Shown: one piece after another, positions 1-6,561 of the stretch | How the letters are laid out: every line of letters starts with the position of its first letter | Numbering within the stretch: the first letter of the stretch is position 1 | Assembly: GCA_903929845.1 (NCBI GenBank) | Contig: CAIYWF010000022.1 | Location: 1-15,621, forward strand | Direction of reading: 5' to 3' | DNA: 15,621 bases | Source of the DNA: an uncultured Chlorobiaceae bacterium | GTDB lineage: Bacteria > Bacteroidota > Chlorobiia > Chlorobiales > Chlorobiaceae | Program-made: the position numbers and the translations under genes | The notes under the pieces: generated by a model | Databases searched by the model: none | Seen by the model: the letters and a program-made list of their open reading frames with translations, nothing else | What the model was told of the DNA's origin: nothing

Positions 1-353
1 ACATTCTTGCCATGGAAACCGATACTGCAAGCGGGCGTTACCTTTGCGCGGATGAAGCAATACACATGAGAGAACTAGTCGCACTGTTGAAATCATCCGG
101 TTTTGAGACCTACTCACTGCCAAAGGTTGATCTGTCAGGACCAGTTGGCTCGCTGATCATGAAGGTACTCTCTTTTACCCAACCAAGAGATACCGGTATG
201 TATATCCGCACAAACATCGGCAGAACCCTGCGCTTTGACAATGCAAAAATCAGGCGAGAATTTGGCTTATCCTTCATGCCTGTCAGGGGAAGCATTGTAG
301 AAACCGTGAAAGACATGGTAAAATGGGGGCATCTTTCCCCATCAAAACATTAA
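1..353 (+). CDS. NAD-dependent epimerase/reductase, DFR-like (C-terminal part)
   Basis: This is the C-terminal end of an extended short-chain dehydrogenase of the dihydroflavonol-4-reductase/cinnamoyl-CoA-reductase type. The frame is already open at the left edge (Ile-Leu-Ala precede the Met codon at 12), so that Met is probably internal and the true start lies outside the window. The visible part has the pattern GRYLCADEAIHMRELV, which is the usual C-terminal substrate-side segment of these reductases, followed by the closing helix around ETVKDMVKW. The Rossmann NAD(P)-binding N-terminus and the YxxxK catalytic pair are not in view, so substrate and cofactor cannot be judged. It ends 23 bp before the SRPBCC gene on the same strand, so the two are probably co-transcribed. 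The family call is fairly safe; the substrate is unknown. Confidence 0.8.
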   Translation, partial: ILAMETDTASGRYLCADEAIHMRELVALLKSSGFETYSLPKVDLSGPVGSLIMKVLSFTQPRDTGMYIRTNIGRTLRFDNAKIRREFGLSFMPVRGSIVETVKDMVKWGHLSPSKH

Positions 354-376
354 CAAGCAACCAAGGATTCATAAAC

Positions 377-1033
377 ATGCGAAGATATATCCGACAAATA
401 GAGATCTTTTTACTGCTTTTCATGGCTGTTCTGTTTTCTTTTTTTTCACATCCCGTCATGGCACTTCCCATAACGACGATAACTCCTGATTCTTTATCCG
501 GGGAAAAGACAAAACTGTTAAACGGAGAGGTCATTGTGGTTCTTTCGAACCTTGATGATGGGGTCACCGGCGTTGAGGGACAAATATTTATCGCCGCGCC
601 TCCCAAAAAGGTTTGGGATGTTATAACCGATTATAACAATCACAAAAATTTTGTACCGAACGTTATAGACAGCGGATTAATTTCTGATAACGGTACTGAA
701 AAGGTGATGTTCGAAAAAGGAAAGACCAGGATGTTTATCTTCCAGAAGGAGGTCTATATAAAAATGAAGGTGTGGGGAGAGAATTTGACGCACCTCTATT
801 TTCAGCAAATTACCGGTGATTTCAAAGTCTATCAGGGAGAGTGGCTTCTGGTTGATTACCCAAAGGGAGCAGGAACATTTCTTATTTACAAAGCCGAAGT
901 AAAACCGGATTTTTATGCTCCGCAGTTCGCTGTCCGAAAGGTTCAGAACCGCGATTGTCCTTTAATGTTGTCAGCTATGAAAAAACAGGCGGAAGCAAAC
1001 AACGTAAACGCATTACCGTCGAGCAATGAGTGA
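377..1033 (+). CDS. Exported SRPBCC / cyclase-dehydrase-like protein
   Basis: A 218-residue protein of the SRPBCC (START/Bet v1-like, polyketide cyclase/dehydrase) superfamily, whose members hold hydrophobic ligands in a helix-grip pocket. I start it at the ATG at 377 rather than the in-frame ATG at 323. The 377 start follows an AAGG ribosome site at about 10 bp spacing and gives a clean signal peptide: basic MRRYIRQ, hydrophobic core at residues 9-24, cleavage likely after VMA (residue 29). The 323 start would overlap the upstream gene and bury the signal. The domain begins near VEGQIFIAAPPKKVWDVITD (about residues 66-85), the usual first strand and helix of the fold. The product is probably periplasmic or outer-envelope associated. 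The ligand is unknown. Its 3' end overlaps the convergent glycosyltransferase gene by 21 bp. Confidence 0.8.
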   Translation: MRRYIRQIEIFLLLFMAVLFSFFSHPVMALPITTITPDSLSGEKTKLLNGEVIVVLSNLDDGVTGVEGQIFIAAPPKKVWDVITDYNNHKNFVPNVIDSGLISDNGTEKVMFEKGKTRMFIFQKEVYIKMKVWGENLTHLYFQQITGDFKVYQGEWLLVDYPKGAGTFLIYKAEVKPDFYAPQFAVRKVQNRDCPLMLSAMKKQAEANNVNALPSSNE

Positions 1034-2020
1034 TATCGGAGAGTGGCTAAAAATGGTATGGTCACCAACGATCCTCATCGCCTGTACCTTATGACGTTTC
1101 TTCATGGTACAGGCAAGTTGCCGGATATTATAAGACAGCGCACGAAAGACTGCTCCTGATTTTTTCAACGCACCGGGAAATTGTGTGAGGTAATAAAGTC
1201 CTGCGGCAACCTCAAGCAAAAGCCTCAACGGAATCACCCACAAGAGTCCTCCAGGACTCCTGTTCTTCAGGAGCATGGTAACATTGTTGCGGTGGTTGAA
1301 ATAAATTTTTTCCGCCGTGCCACCCAGCAGCGATGCACCACCTTCGTGCAGCACGACTGATGAGGGAACCGAGCGGACATGGTAGCCAACAAGTTTCATA
1401 CGCCAGGAGAGATCAATCTCTTCCATCTGCATGAAAAACTCTTCGTCAAATCCGCCCAGCTCTTCAGCAACGCTTCTTTTTACAAACATGGCAACTCCCG
1501 ATGCCCAGAAAATATCCTGCTCATCGTCATACTGGCCCCTGTCAGCTTCAATCATTGAAAATGTTCGACCGAGACACCATGGATAGCATAGCCGGTCAAT
1601 CATGCCTCCAGCCGCACCGGCATACTCAAAAACCTTTTTTCCTTTGTTATAATCCTTTAGTGAAAGGATTTTCGGCTGCAGGGCTCCAATGTCCTTATTT
1701 TCAAGAGCCGCACTGACAAGAGCGTCAAGCCACAATGGATCGTGCTCTGTGTCATCATTCATGAAAACAACATAATCGGCTGATGAGTGTTTAAGCCCTT
1801 CATTGCAGCCACCAGCATACCCTCTGTTTTCCGGAAGTCTCAGAAGGCGGGCGTTCCTGTAGCGTTTGACGAGAAAGACAAGGCCTGCCTGCGATCCGCC
1901 ATTATCGACCACCAGGATACTCATTGAGGGGTAGTTCGTTTTTTCAAGCGAGTCAAGGCATCGCTCCAGCATGTCTCGCCTCTTGAAATGAGGAATAATG
2001 ATATCGACGGAGGGGTACAT
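1013..2020 (-). CDS. Family 2 glycosyltransferase
   Basis: A 335-residue GT-A fold glycosyltransferase of family GT2, resembling rhamnosyltransferase-type enzymes that add a sugar to lipopolysaccharide or exopolysaccharide chains. The N-terminus begins directly with the nucleotide-sugar binding strand (VDIIIPHFKR, residues 5-14). The usual VVDNGG turn is at 37-42, ENRGYAGGCNEG at 64-75 and the metal-binding NDD at 88-90. The acceptor-side segment GGFDEEFFMQMEEIDLSWR lies at 189-207. After about residue 240 a less conserved C-terminal part with a hydrophobic stretch (about 258-281) could sit at the membrane face. The start codon is only 12 bp after the trpA stop, so it is likely co-transcribed with trpA, though no functional link to tryptophan synthesis is expected. 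Donor and acceptor sugars cannot be read from the sequence. Confidence 0.9.
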   Translation of the reverse strand: MYPSVDIIIPHFKRRDMLERCLDSLEKTNYPSMSILVVDNGGSQAGLVFLVKRYRNARLLRLPENRGYAGGCNEGLKHSSADYVVFMNDDTEHDPLWLDALVSAALENKDIGALQPKILSLKDYNKGKKVFEYAGAAGGMIDRLCYPWCLGRTFSMIEADRGQYDDEQDIFWASGVAMFVKRSVAEELGGFDEEFFMQMEEIDLSWRMKLVGYHVRSVPSSVVLHEGGASLLGGTAEKIYFNHRNNVTMLLKNRSPGGLLWVIPLRLLLEVAAGLYYLTQFPGALKKSGAVFRALSYNIRQLACTMKKRHKVQAMRIVGDHTIFSHSPISLIARR

Positions 2021-2032
2021 AAATAGTACTGG

Positions 2033-2836
2033 CTACCGCAATGTTTTCCAGAACTCGCCAGCAAGTCGGGCACACTCTTCAGGAGTTGAAGAACCTGCGA
2101 TATGCTGCAGAAGTGCCGTACCCACGACAGCCCCGTCTGCCAGACTCCACATATACTCCACCCGGGACTTGTCCTTGATCCCGAAACCAACAACAAACTT
2201 TTTATGTGTATGCCTGCGTACCCTTTTCAGGTATTCTTCCACAGCCGCCTCTTTTGATCCATCAGAAAGCTTGGCCGTGCCGGTCGTACCATTAACGGCA
2301 AGGCAGTATGAAAAATCGGTTGAAAGACTGTCAATAAGCTCTATCCTTTCGGATGGAGTTACCGGCGAAACAAGGAAAACAACAGTCAGTCCATATCCTT
2401 TTGCCTGCTCGAGAAAGTCCTCAGCCTCCTCAGGAGGAAAGTCGGGAATAAGCAAACCGTCAACTCCAGCCTCAACAGCGTCACGGAGAAAACAAGCTGG
2501 CCCATAAGCAATCACTGGATTGCAGTAACCCATCAGAAGAATTGGAGCGGTAATCTTCCTGCACCCTTTGCCCTGCCGGGCGCGCAGCACAAGCTCAAGA
2601 AGATGTTTGATGGTTACACCGTTGCGGATAGCGATGTGGGCCGCCTCCTGAATGACAGGGCCATCCCCGATAGGGTCTGAATAGGGCATACCAAGCTCAA
2701 TAATATCAGCCCCGCTCTTTTCAAGCGCCTCAAGCACCGGAAGTGTGGCTCCCTCAACCGGAAACTCCGGCATGTAATAGGCAATCAGCAATTTTTTATC
2801 TTTCCTCATCAACCGGGTAATGCGGTTTTCAGGCAT
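2033..2836 (-). CDS. trpA: Tryptophan synthase alpha chain
   Basis: Full-length (267 residues) alpha subunit of tryptophan synthase. It cleaves indole-3-glycerol phosphate to indole and glyceraldehyde 3-phosphate in the cytoplasm and passes indole to the beta subunit. Both catalytic acids are present: Glu47 in IELGMPYSDP and Asp58 in GDGP, matching Glu49 and Asp60 of the enteric enzyme. LLMGYCNP (about 100-107), DGLLIPDFPPEE and the phosphate-binding segments near VVGFGIKD and GAVVGTAL are also typical of the TIM barrel. trpB is not adjacent; other trp genes must lie elsewhere. The gene sits 32 bp after the CPBP protease gene and 12 bp before the glycosyltransferase. No trp leader or attenuator is visible in the 32-bp gap, so it probably depends on an upstream promoter. 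Confidence 0.97.
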   Translation of the reverse strand: MPENRITRLMRKDKKLLIAYYMPEFPVEGATLPVLEALEKSGADIIELGMPYSDPIGDGPVIQEAAHIAIRNGVTIKHLLELVLRARQGKGCRKITAPILLMGYCNPVIAYGPACFLRDAVEAGVDGLLIPDFPPEEAEDFLEQAKGYGLTVVFLVSPVTPSERIELIDSLSTDFSYCLAVNGTTGTAKLSDGSKEAAVEEYLKRVRRHTHKKFVVGFGIKDKSRVEYMWSLADGAVVGTALLQHIAGSSTPEECARLAGEFWKTLR

Positions 2837-2868
2837 AAGCGACTTTTAAATTTTGGCAAAAATCAGTT

Positions 2869-3549
2869 TTACAAGATAATCTGAATAGCGGCTATCATGG
2901 ACGTCATAACAATCATATGTACAAGAACACTCCCCCATACATTCCGGGTATTCACAACAATATAACCCCCAAGCACGCCCAATGGCAATGCCATCATTGC
3001 CATCATTGCTCTCTCGATCATATTGACAGGAGCAACTGCAAAGTGGTTGAGAAGAAAAAACAGTGTCGTCAAAAGTACCGTCAAATGTTTATTGAAGCCC
3101 CTCTCAATCATAGCTGAAAACATGATTCCTCTCCAAAAAAACTCTTCAGCAATAACCAGAATCGGATAAAGATAAAGCAACGAACGATTGACAAGCAGAT
3201 ACTGCATGCCGGACATCATTGCGGCACCATTTTGATTTTTCATCATGGTCACCGTATTCATCATAGCCAACAATAACAGGAGTGTACCGCCGATGACACC
3301 CCACTTCATTGACTTTCGGAGCTCTCCACCGGCAAGATACATCTCAGACCACTCCCCTTTCTTTATACCCCGGAAGAGCACGAGAACAATAGAACCAACA
3401 ACATAGAGAAAAAGAGCTGGCCACTCATGAAAGGGTGTGAAGTGCCCGGCAAGACCAAGCAACCAGATGGCAGCCATGAGACCAAATGAGAGATTGAACC
3501 TTGCTTTAGAGGAATCGAATTCAAAAGAGAGCGCTTTGACAGATTTCAT
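2869..3549 (-). CDS. CPBP-family intramembrane glutamic endopeptidase
   Basis: A 226-residue polytopic membrane protein of the CPBP (CAAX protease / bacteriocin-processing, 'Abi') family. The family's catalytic motifs are all present inside the membrane: EExxxR at Glu135-Glu136-Arg140 (EEFFWRG), FxxxH at Phe165-His169 (FLLNH), and a last Asn-His pair at Asn203 and His211 (NVWGSVLVH). Hydrophobic segments lie near 22-37, 43-60, 84-99, 121-134, 156-170, 183-200 and 206-226. Family members process prenylated or leader peptides, or act in bacteriocin immunity; the substrate here is unknown. The gene stands between queC (54 bp upstream) and trpA (32 bp downstream), an arrangement that says little about its job. 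No good ribosome site is seen before the ATG. Confidence 0.88.
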   Translation of the reverse strand: MKSVKALSFEFDSSKARFNLSFGLMAAIWLLGLAGHFTPFHEWPALFLYVVGSIVLVLFRGIKKGEWSEMYLAGGELRKSMKWGVIGGTLLLLLAMMNTVTMMKNQNGAAMMSGMQYLLVNRSLLYLYPILVIAEEFFWRGIMFSAMIERGFNKHLTVLLTTLFFLLNHFAVAPVNMIERAMMAMMALPLGVLGGYIVVNTRNVWGSVLVHMIVMTSMIAAIQIIL

Positions 3550-3603
3550 GACTTCAATATAGGTTTGAAAAAAGATGATTACTCTATCTCTGATTGCAAC
3601 AGG

Positions 3604-4299
3604 TCAAATATACAGCGGACGCGCTTCATAATCAATCGGATCGGGGAGGCCCGCATGGCTGAATGCCCGAAGTCGTCTTGCGCAACTGTCGCAAACTCCG
3701 CAGGCCTTCCCTTCACTTTTATAACATGACCAGCTCAATGCAAACGGCACCCCGAGTTCTGTGCCTTTGCGAACAATCTCCGATTTCTGCATCTCAATGA
3801 GCGGGGTCAGGATTTCAATCGATGTTTCCGGCTTCGTACCAAGCTCGATAACCTTGTTAAATGCATCATAAAATACCTTTCGGCAATCGGGATAACCAGA
3901 GGTATCCTCCTCCACAGCCCCAATAAAAATCTTGCTGGCGCCAATAACTTCCGACCAGCTCACCGCCATCGAAAGAAAACCGGCATTGCGAAATGGTACG
4001 TAACTGGTGGGAATTGAAGAGCCCTGAAGGTCAGCACCACCAACTGGCATGGAGTAGTCGGTCAGGGAAGAACCACCTATCTGGGCAAGAAAGTCCGCAT
4101 TAACCTCAAGACGCTGCTCAATATTGTAATGGTTACAGATAGCCCGGAAAGACTCCAGCTCCTTCTGCCACGTCCGCTGCCCGTAATTGACATGCATGGC
4201 CGCTAACGCAAAGCCTTGCGCATGAGCAATTGCTGTGGTCACAAGGCTGTCCATGCCGCCGCTGAGAAGGATGACTGCTTTTGGTTGTGTTGTTGACAC
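3604..4299 (-). CDS. queC: 7-cyano-7-deazaguanine synthase
   Basis: QueC, 231 residues, makes preQ0 from 7-carboxy-7-deazaguanine, ammonia and ATP in the pathway to queuosine in tRNA. The PP-loop ATP-binding motif SGGMDS is at 13-18. The structural zinc site is complete: Cys192, Cys200, Cys203 and Cys206 (SCYKSEGKACGVCDSC). SYVPFRN (99-105) and GAVEEDTSGYPDCR (127-140) are also family signatures. The start codon is GTG at 4299, directly before the STTQPKAVILLSGG strand; no upstream ATG in frame fits better. No other que gene is adjacent. It is the first gene of a - strand run that continues through the CPBP gene, trpA and the glycosyltransferase. Confidence 0.97.
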   Translation of the reverse strand: MSTTQPKAVILLSGGMDSLVTTAIAHAQGFALAAMHVNYGQRTWQKELESFRAICNHYNIEQRLEVNADFLAQIGGSSLTDYSMPVGGADLQGSSIPTSYVPFRNAGFLSMAVSWSEVIGASKIFIGAVEEDTSGYPDCRKVFYDAFNKVIELGTKPETSIEILTPLIEMQKSEIVRKGTELGVPFALSWSCYKSEGKACGVCDSCARRLRAFSHAGLPDPIDYEARPLYI

Positions 4300-4324
4300 G
4301 AATCTCTACATCTTACAGGTTAAC

Positions 4325-4353
4325 AGTATCTTGTATTGTTGCAAGGCAATCAA
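4325..4353 (-). promoter_or_regulatory. Possible sigma70-type promoter for queC
   Basis: On the - strand, TTGATT (4353-4348) and GATACT (4330-4325) are separated by 17 bp. Each matches four of six consensus bases. The predicted transcript would start a few bases later and leave a leader of about 20 nt before the GTG start of queC, too short for a preQ1 riboswitch. This is a pattern match only. Confidence 0.3.
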
Positions 4354-4719
4354 AACCCATGCCACGAAAGTACGCAACACTCTCGACTATCTGAAATGTT
4401 GATTGTCTCTTTTTCGAGGCCATGCACCGTGTTTGAGAAAGGTCATTTCACTTATTCCCTGATGCCACACTTGAAGACTTGACAGAATCTGTATATTTTC
4501 ACTGATGCTTGTCTGTATAACGAATTGACCTTCGACAAACATTTTGCCCAGGCCGGATTTCAGGTCTTGATGCGGGAACTTCCCTGACGGGAGTATGCGC
4601 AAGAGCTAACGAATGGCATGGGGACAAGTAAACGCACCATCCCTGTCGGCCGTTTCGACACGCACTTCGCACAACTCAACGTCCTGTCAACATCGCCAGG
4701 TCGCCAGTCTGCAAGTACC

Positions 4720-4763
4720 CCTCGATACGCCGGTCGCCGAGTAGTGCGAAGCACGTATAGAGG
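4720..4763. repeat. Imperfect inverted repeat, REP-like
   Basis: CCTCGATACG at 4720-4729 pairs with CGTATAGAGG at 4754-4763, with one mismatch in ten, enclosing 24 bases. The layout, arms reading roughly 'tcgatacg ... cgtat(c)ga', resembles dispersed intergenic REP-type repeats. Whether it is repeated elsewhere in the genome cannot be seen here. Confidence 0.45.
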
Positions 4764-4790
4764 CGCAACCATACAAAATATTTTTCCACT

Positions 4791-4805
4791 GGGGGCTTCG
4801 CCCCC
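4791..4805 (-). other. Perfect GC hairpin downstream of kinase K1
   Basis: On the coding (-) strand the sequence reads GGGGGCGAAGCCCCC: a 6-bp all-GC stem with a GAA loop, 32 bp after the K1 stop codon. A factor-independent terminator would need a T-run straight after the stem. Here the - strand continues AGTGGAAAAATATTTT, so the terminator reading is poor. A GC-rich hairpin with a GNA-type loop just past the target gene is what several diversity-generating retroelements use as a cruciform to help retrohoming, which fits the K1 variable region. Alternatively it is part of the dispersed repeat next to it. Confidence 0.5.
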
Positions 4806-4837
4806 GGTACCCCCTTAATTGTTGAATAGATAAATAG

Positions 4838-6505
4838 TTAAAAAGCCCGCACCGCCCGAACACACAATATGAAGAGCTTATTGGTGAAGTTGTACTGGTG
4901 GCCATTGTCGAAGTCCTGGTTCCACGCGTTGCTAGCGTCGATCTCCGTAGAACTCCAGTAGTTGCTGTTGGAAAAACCGCCAACAGCACTTTTATTACGG
5001 TATAATTGCATCAACTCACTCTTGCTTGGCAAAAACCAGTCTTTATGGCCGCCGCCATGATATGCTCGCGCCACCGCAGCAGCGCTGTTCGGATAAAACG
5101 ATGCAGGGTATTTTTTCAGAATTCTCATGGTATTCTGCAAGCCTTTACCAATTCCCTCAGCAGTGCCGCCAACGCTTTGGTACGCATAATCTTCTTCGTT
5201 TGCATTCATGTACTGATTCGTGCTCCAATTATAAACGCCTGTATATGACTTCCCGTCCCACTCGTCGGTATAAGTCTTGTTGATATCGTGTTTGGCGGCA
5301 ATCAAGCCATGCTGACCTGTTCGATCAACGTAAAAAATAATCCCGCCGCCATACTCGTCACCAATGGCAAACTCCCGTGGAGCTGGCGAAGCTTCATGAA
5401 CAGGGGCGGCAGGTGCGGGTGCGGGTGCGGGTTCGGAAGCGGCCGGAGCTGGCGCCAAAGGAATTTCGGCAGGCACAGAAGGCGAGCTTGAGGCTACAGG
5501 CACTTCAACTGGTGCTTCAACTGGTGCTTCAACTGGTGCCTCCATGTGCTTTTTTGGCGCAAGACTGAACCCGAACACGCCAAGCGCTACCAACAAAACC
5601 ACAACAACGCCTGCAATAACCCGCTTGTCACGGACGATATCGCGCAGCTTCTCCCGCCAGTCAAACTCCGCTGATGATGGCGCAGGCTTGAGCGCCTTGA
5701 TGGCCTGCATAAACTCCTCGCAGCTCTGGTAGCGCCTTGAGCGATCTTTTGCCGTTGCCTTGTCAACAACGGCCTGCATCCCCGGCGACACATACTCGTA
5801 GATACTCTTCATCCTCGGCAGTGGCTCCTGCACGATCTTCCGGGAAATCTCGAAGTCCGATTCATGTTCAGAATCGTAGGGTGCCTTGCCCGTCAGCATC
5901 TGGTGCAACAGCACTCCCAGCGAGTAAATGTCGGTACGGGAATCTATCTTTTCGCCCGGCTTGCTGTTGATCTGCTCGGGGCTCATGTAGGCCACCGTTC
6001 CCATACGAGTGCCGGTAACGGTATCGCGCCCTGTTTCTGTGTCTTTCGCTATCCCGAAATCTACCACTTTGATATGGTTTCCCCGTGTCATCAGGATATT
6101 GGCCGGCTTGATGTCGCGATGGATAACCTTGTTGTTGTGCACGTATGCAAAAGCCTCCAGCAGCTTGCAGAAGAGCGCCTTCGCCTCCTCTTCAGGAATA
6201 GGGCCGCGATGATGCGTAATGTACTCCTCAAGATCCATCCCGTCAATGTACTGCTGCACCAACACCAGCTTCTCCGGGTTGTAGTCAATCAGGATGACAA
6301 TGTCGGGATGATCAAGCTTTGCCAACGACTGCGCCTCCACAAGAAAAAGGTTGCGAATCTTCTCTTGCTCGGCAAGGTGCGGATGCAACACCTTGATGGC
6401 CACTCGTTGACCGGTCGTCGGATCAACCCCAAGGTACACCCTGCTCATCCCGCCTTCCCCAAGCAGACGCTCTTTGCGATATTTCAGTATGTATTCTTCT
6501 TCCAT
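4838..6505 (-). CDS. Membrane Ser/Thr kinase K1 with C-terminal DUF1566 lectin-like domain
   Basis: A 555-residue Hanks-type (PknB-like) receptor kinase. Kinase domain at about 10-270: glycine loop GEGGMSRV (16-23), ATP lysine Lys38 (VAIK), catalytic HRD at 129-131, DFG at 149-151, activation segment and SPE at 175-177; all key residues are intact. A membrane helix at about 296-314 follows a basic patch (RDKR). Next is a Pro/Ala-rich periplasmic linker (321-378), then a DUF1566/Lcl_C domain (about 379-555) with GGGIIFYVD, DWFLPS and YWSSTE motifs, ending in CVRAVRAF. The last 45 residues look like a DGR variable region. I start at the ATG at 6505 because K2 and K3 begin with the same MEE/MEQ...YKIER pattern. 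An in-frame ATG at 6565 overlaps the phosphatase stop (ATGA) and would add 20 residues. It is the last gene of the island. The likely role is to sense a periplasmic ligand and phosphorylate cytoplasmic Ser/Thr targets such as the FHA partners. Confidence 0.9.
   Translation of the reverse strand: MEEEYILKYRKERLLGEGGMSRVYLGVDPTTGQRVAIKVLHPHLAEQEKIRNLFLVEAQSLAKLDHPDIVILIDYNPEKLVLVQQYIDGMDLEEYITHHRGPIPEEEAKALFCKLLEAFAYVHNNKVIHRDIKPANILMTRGNHIKVVDFGIAKDTETGRDTVTGTRMGTVAYMSPEQINSKPGEKIDSRTDIYSLGVLLHQMLTGKAPYDSEHESDFEISRKIVQEPLPRMKSIYEYVSPGMQAVVDKATAKDRSRRYQSCEEFMQAIKALKPAPSSAEFDWREKLRDIVRDKRVIAGVVVVLLVALGVFGFSLAPKKHMEAPVEAPVEAPVEVPVASSSPSVPAEIPLAPAPAASEPAPAPAPAAPVHEASPAPREFAIGDEYGGGIIFYVDRTGQHGLIAAKHDINKTYTDEWDGKSYTGVYNWSTNQYMNANEEDYAYQSVGGTAEGIGKGLQNTMRILKKYPASFYPNSAAAVARAYHGGGHKDWFLPSKSELMQLYRNKSAVGGFSNSNYWSSTEIDASNAWNQDFDNGHQYNFTNKLFILCVRAVRAF
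4841..4975 (-). other. Candidate DGR variable region (3' end of K1)
   Basis: These last 45 codons of K1 (residues 511-555) have the make-up expected of a target region changed by adenine-specific retrohoming. Fixed blocks such as TACTGGAGTTCTACGGAG, GCGTGG and GTTCGGGCGGTGCGGGC alternate with codons of the form NNC or NNT (ATC, GAC, AGC, AAC, TTC, CAC, TAC, ACC, CTC). Most of these differ from AAC or AAT only where an A would be. The protein pattern YWSST...AW..DF.NG...CVRAVRAF is that of DUF1566-type DGR variable proteins. No template repeat, accessory protein or reverse transcriptase is in this window, so activity is unproven; the GC-rich 3' end would be the IMH-like part. Confidence 0.5.
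5409..5542 (-). repeat. Short in-frame tandem repeats encoding the K1 linker
   Basis: Two simple repeats code for the Pro-rich periplasmic linker of K1. At 5409-5436, hexanucleotide-like GGTGCG units encode Ala-Pro dipeptides. At 5501-5542, three to four copies of a 12-bp unit (CAACTGGTGCTT on the + strand) encode Val-Glu-Ala-Pro. Unit lengths are multiples of three, so slippage would change spacer length between membrane and lectin-like domain without breaking the frame. Confidence 0.75.
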
Positions 6506-6561
6506 GTTGTTGTTATGTCTGAACAAAATGATACTCCCAACTGATACTGGAATCCAAGGCG

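Larger units (their letters stand above)
4300..4837. other. 538-bp intergenic stretch between kinase K1 and queC
   Basis: I see no convincing gene here. Open frames on both strands (for example 4387-4602 on the - strand) have no family resemblance, no ribosome site and low-complexity sequence. The half nearest the kinase holds two structured elements described separately: an imperfect inverted repeat at 4720-4763 and a perfect GC-rich hairpin at 4791-4805. The half nearest queC holds the putative queC promoter. The stretch was checked by eye for a DGR template repeat similar to the kinase 3' end (a second copy of TACTGGAGTTCTACGGAG or its complement), and none was found. Confidence 0.6.

Noticed and set aside
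4387..4602. 71-codon - strand frame as a small gene or transposase piece
   Set aside because: No recognisable motif, no ribosome site, and no inverted repeats of an insertion sequence.
4300..4837. DGR template repeat for K1 in the adjacent intergenic region
   Set aside because: No second copy of the variable-region fixed blocks is seen on either strand here or at 11546-11868.
5864..6544. 226-codon open frame on the + strand
   Set aside because: Antisense shadow of the K1 kinase domain; the same shadow appears opposite K3 at 13048-13692, as expected from the kinase codons.
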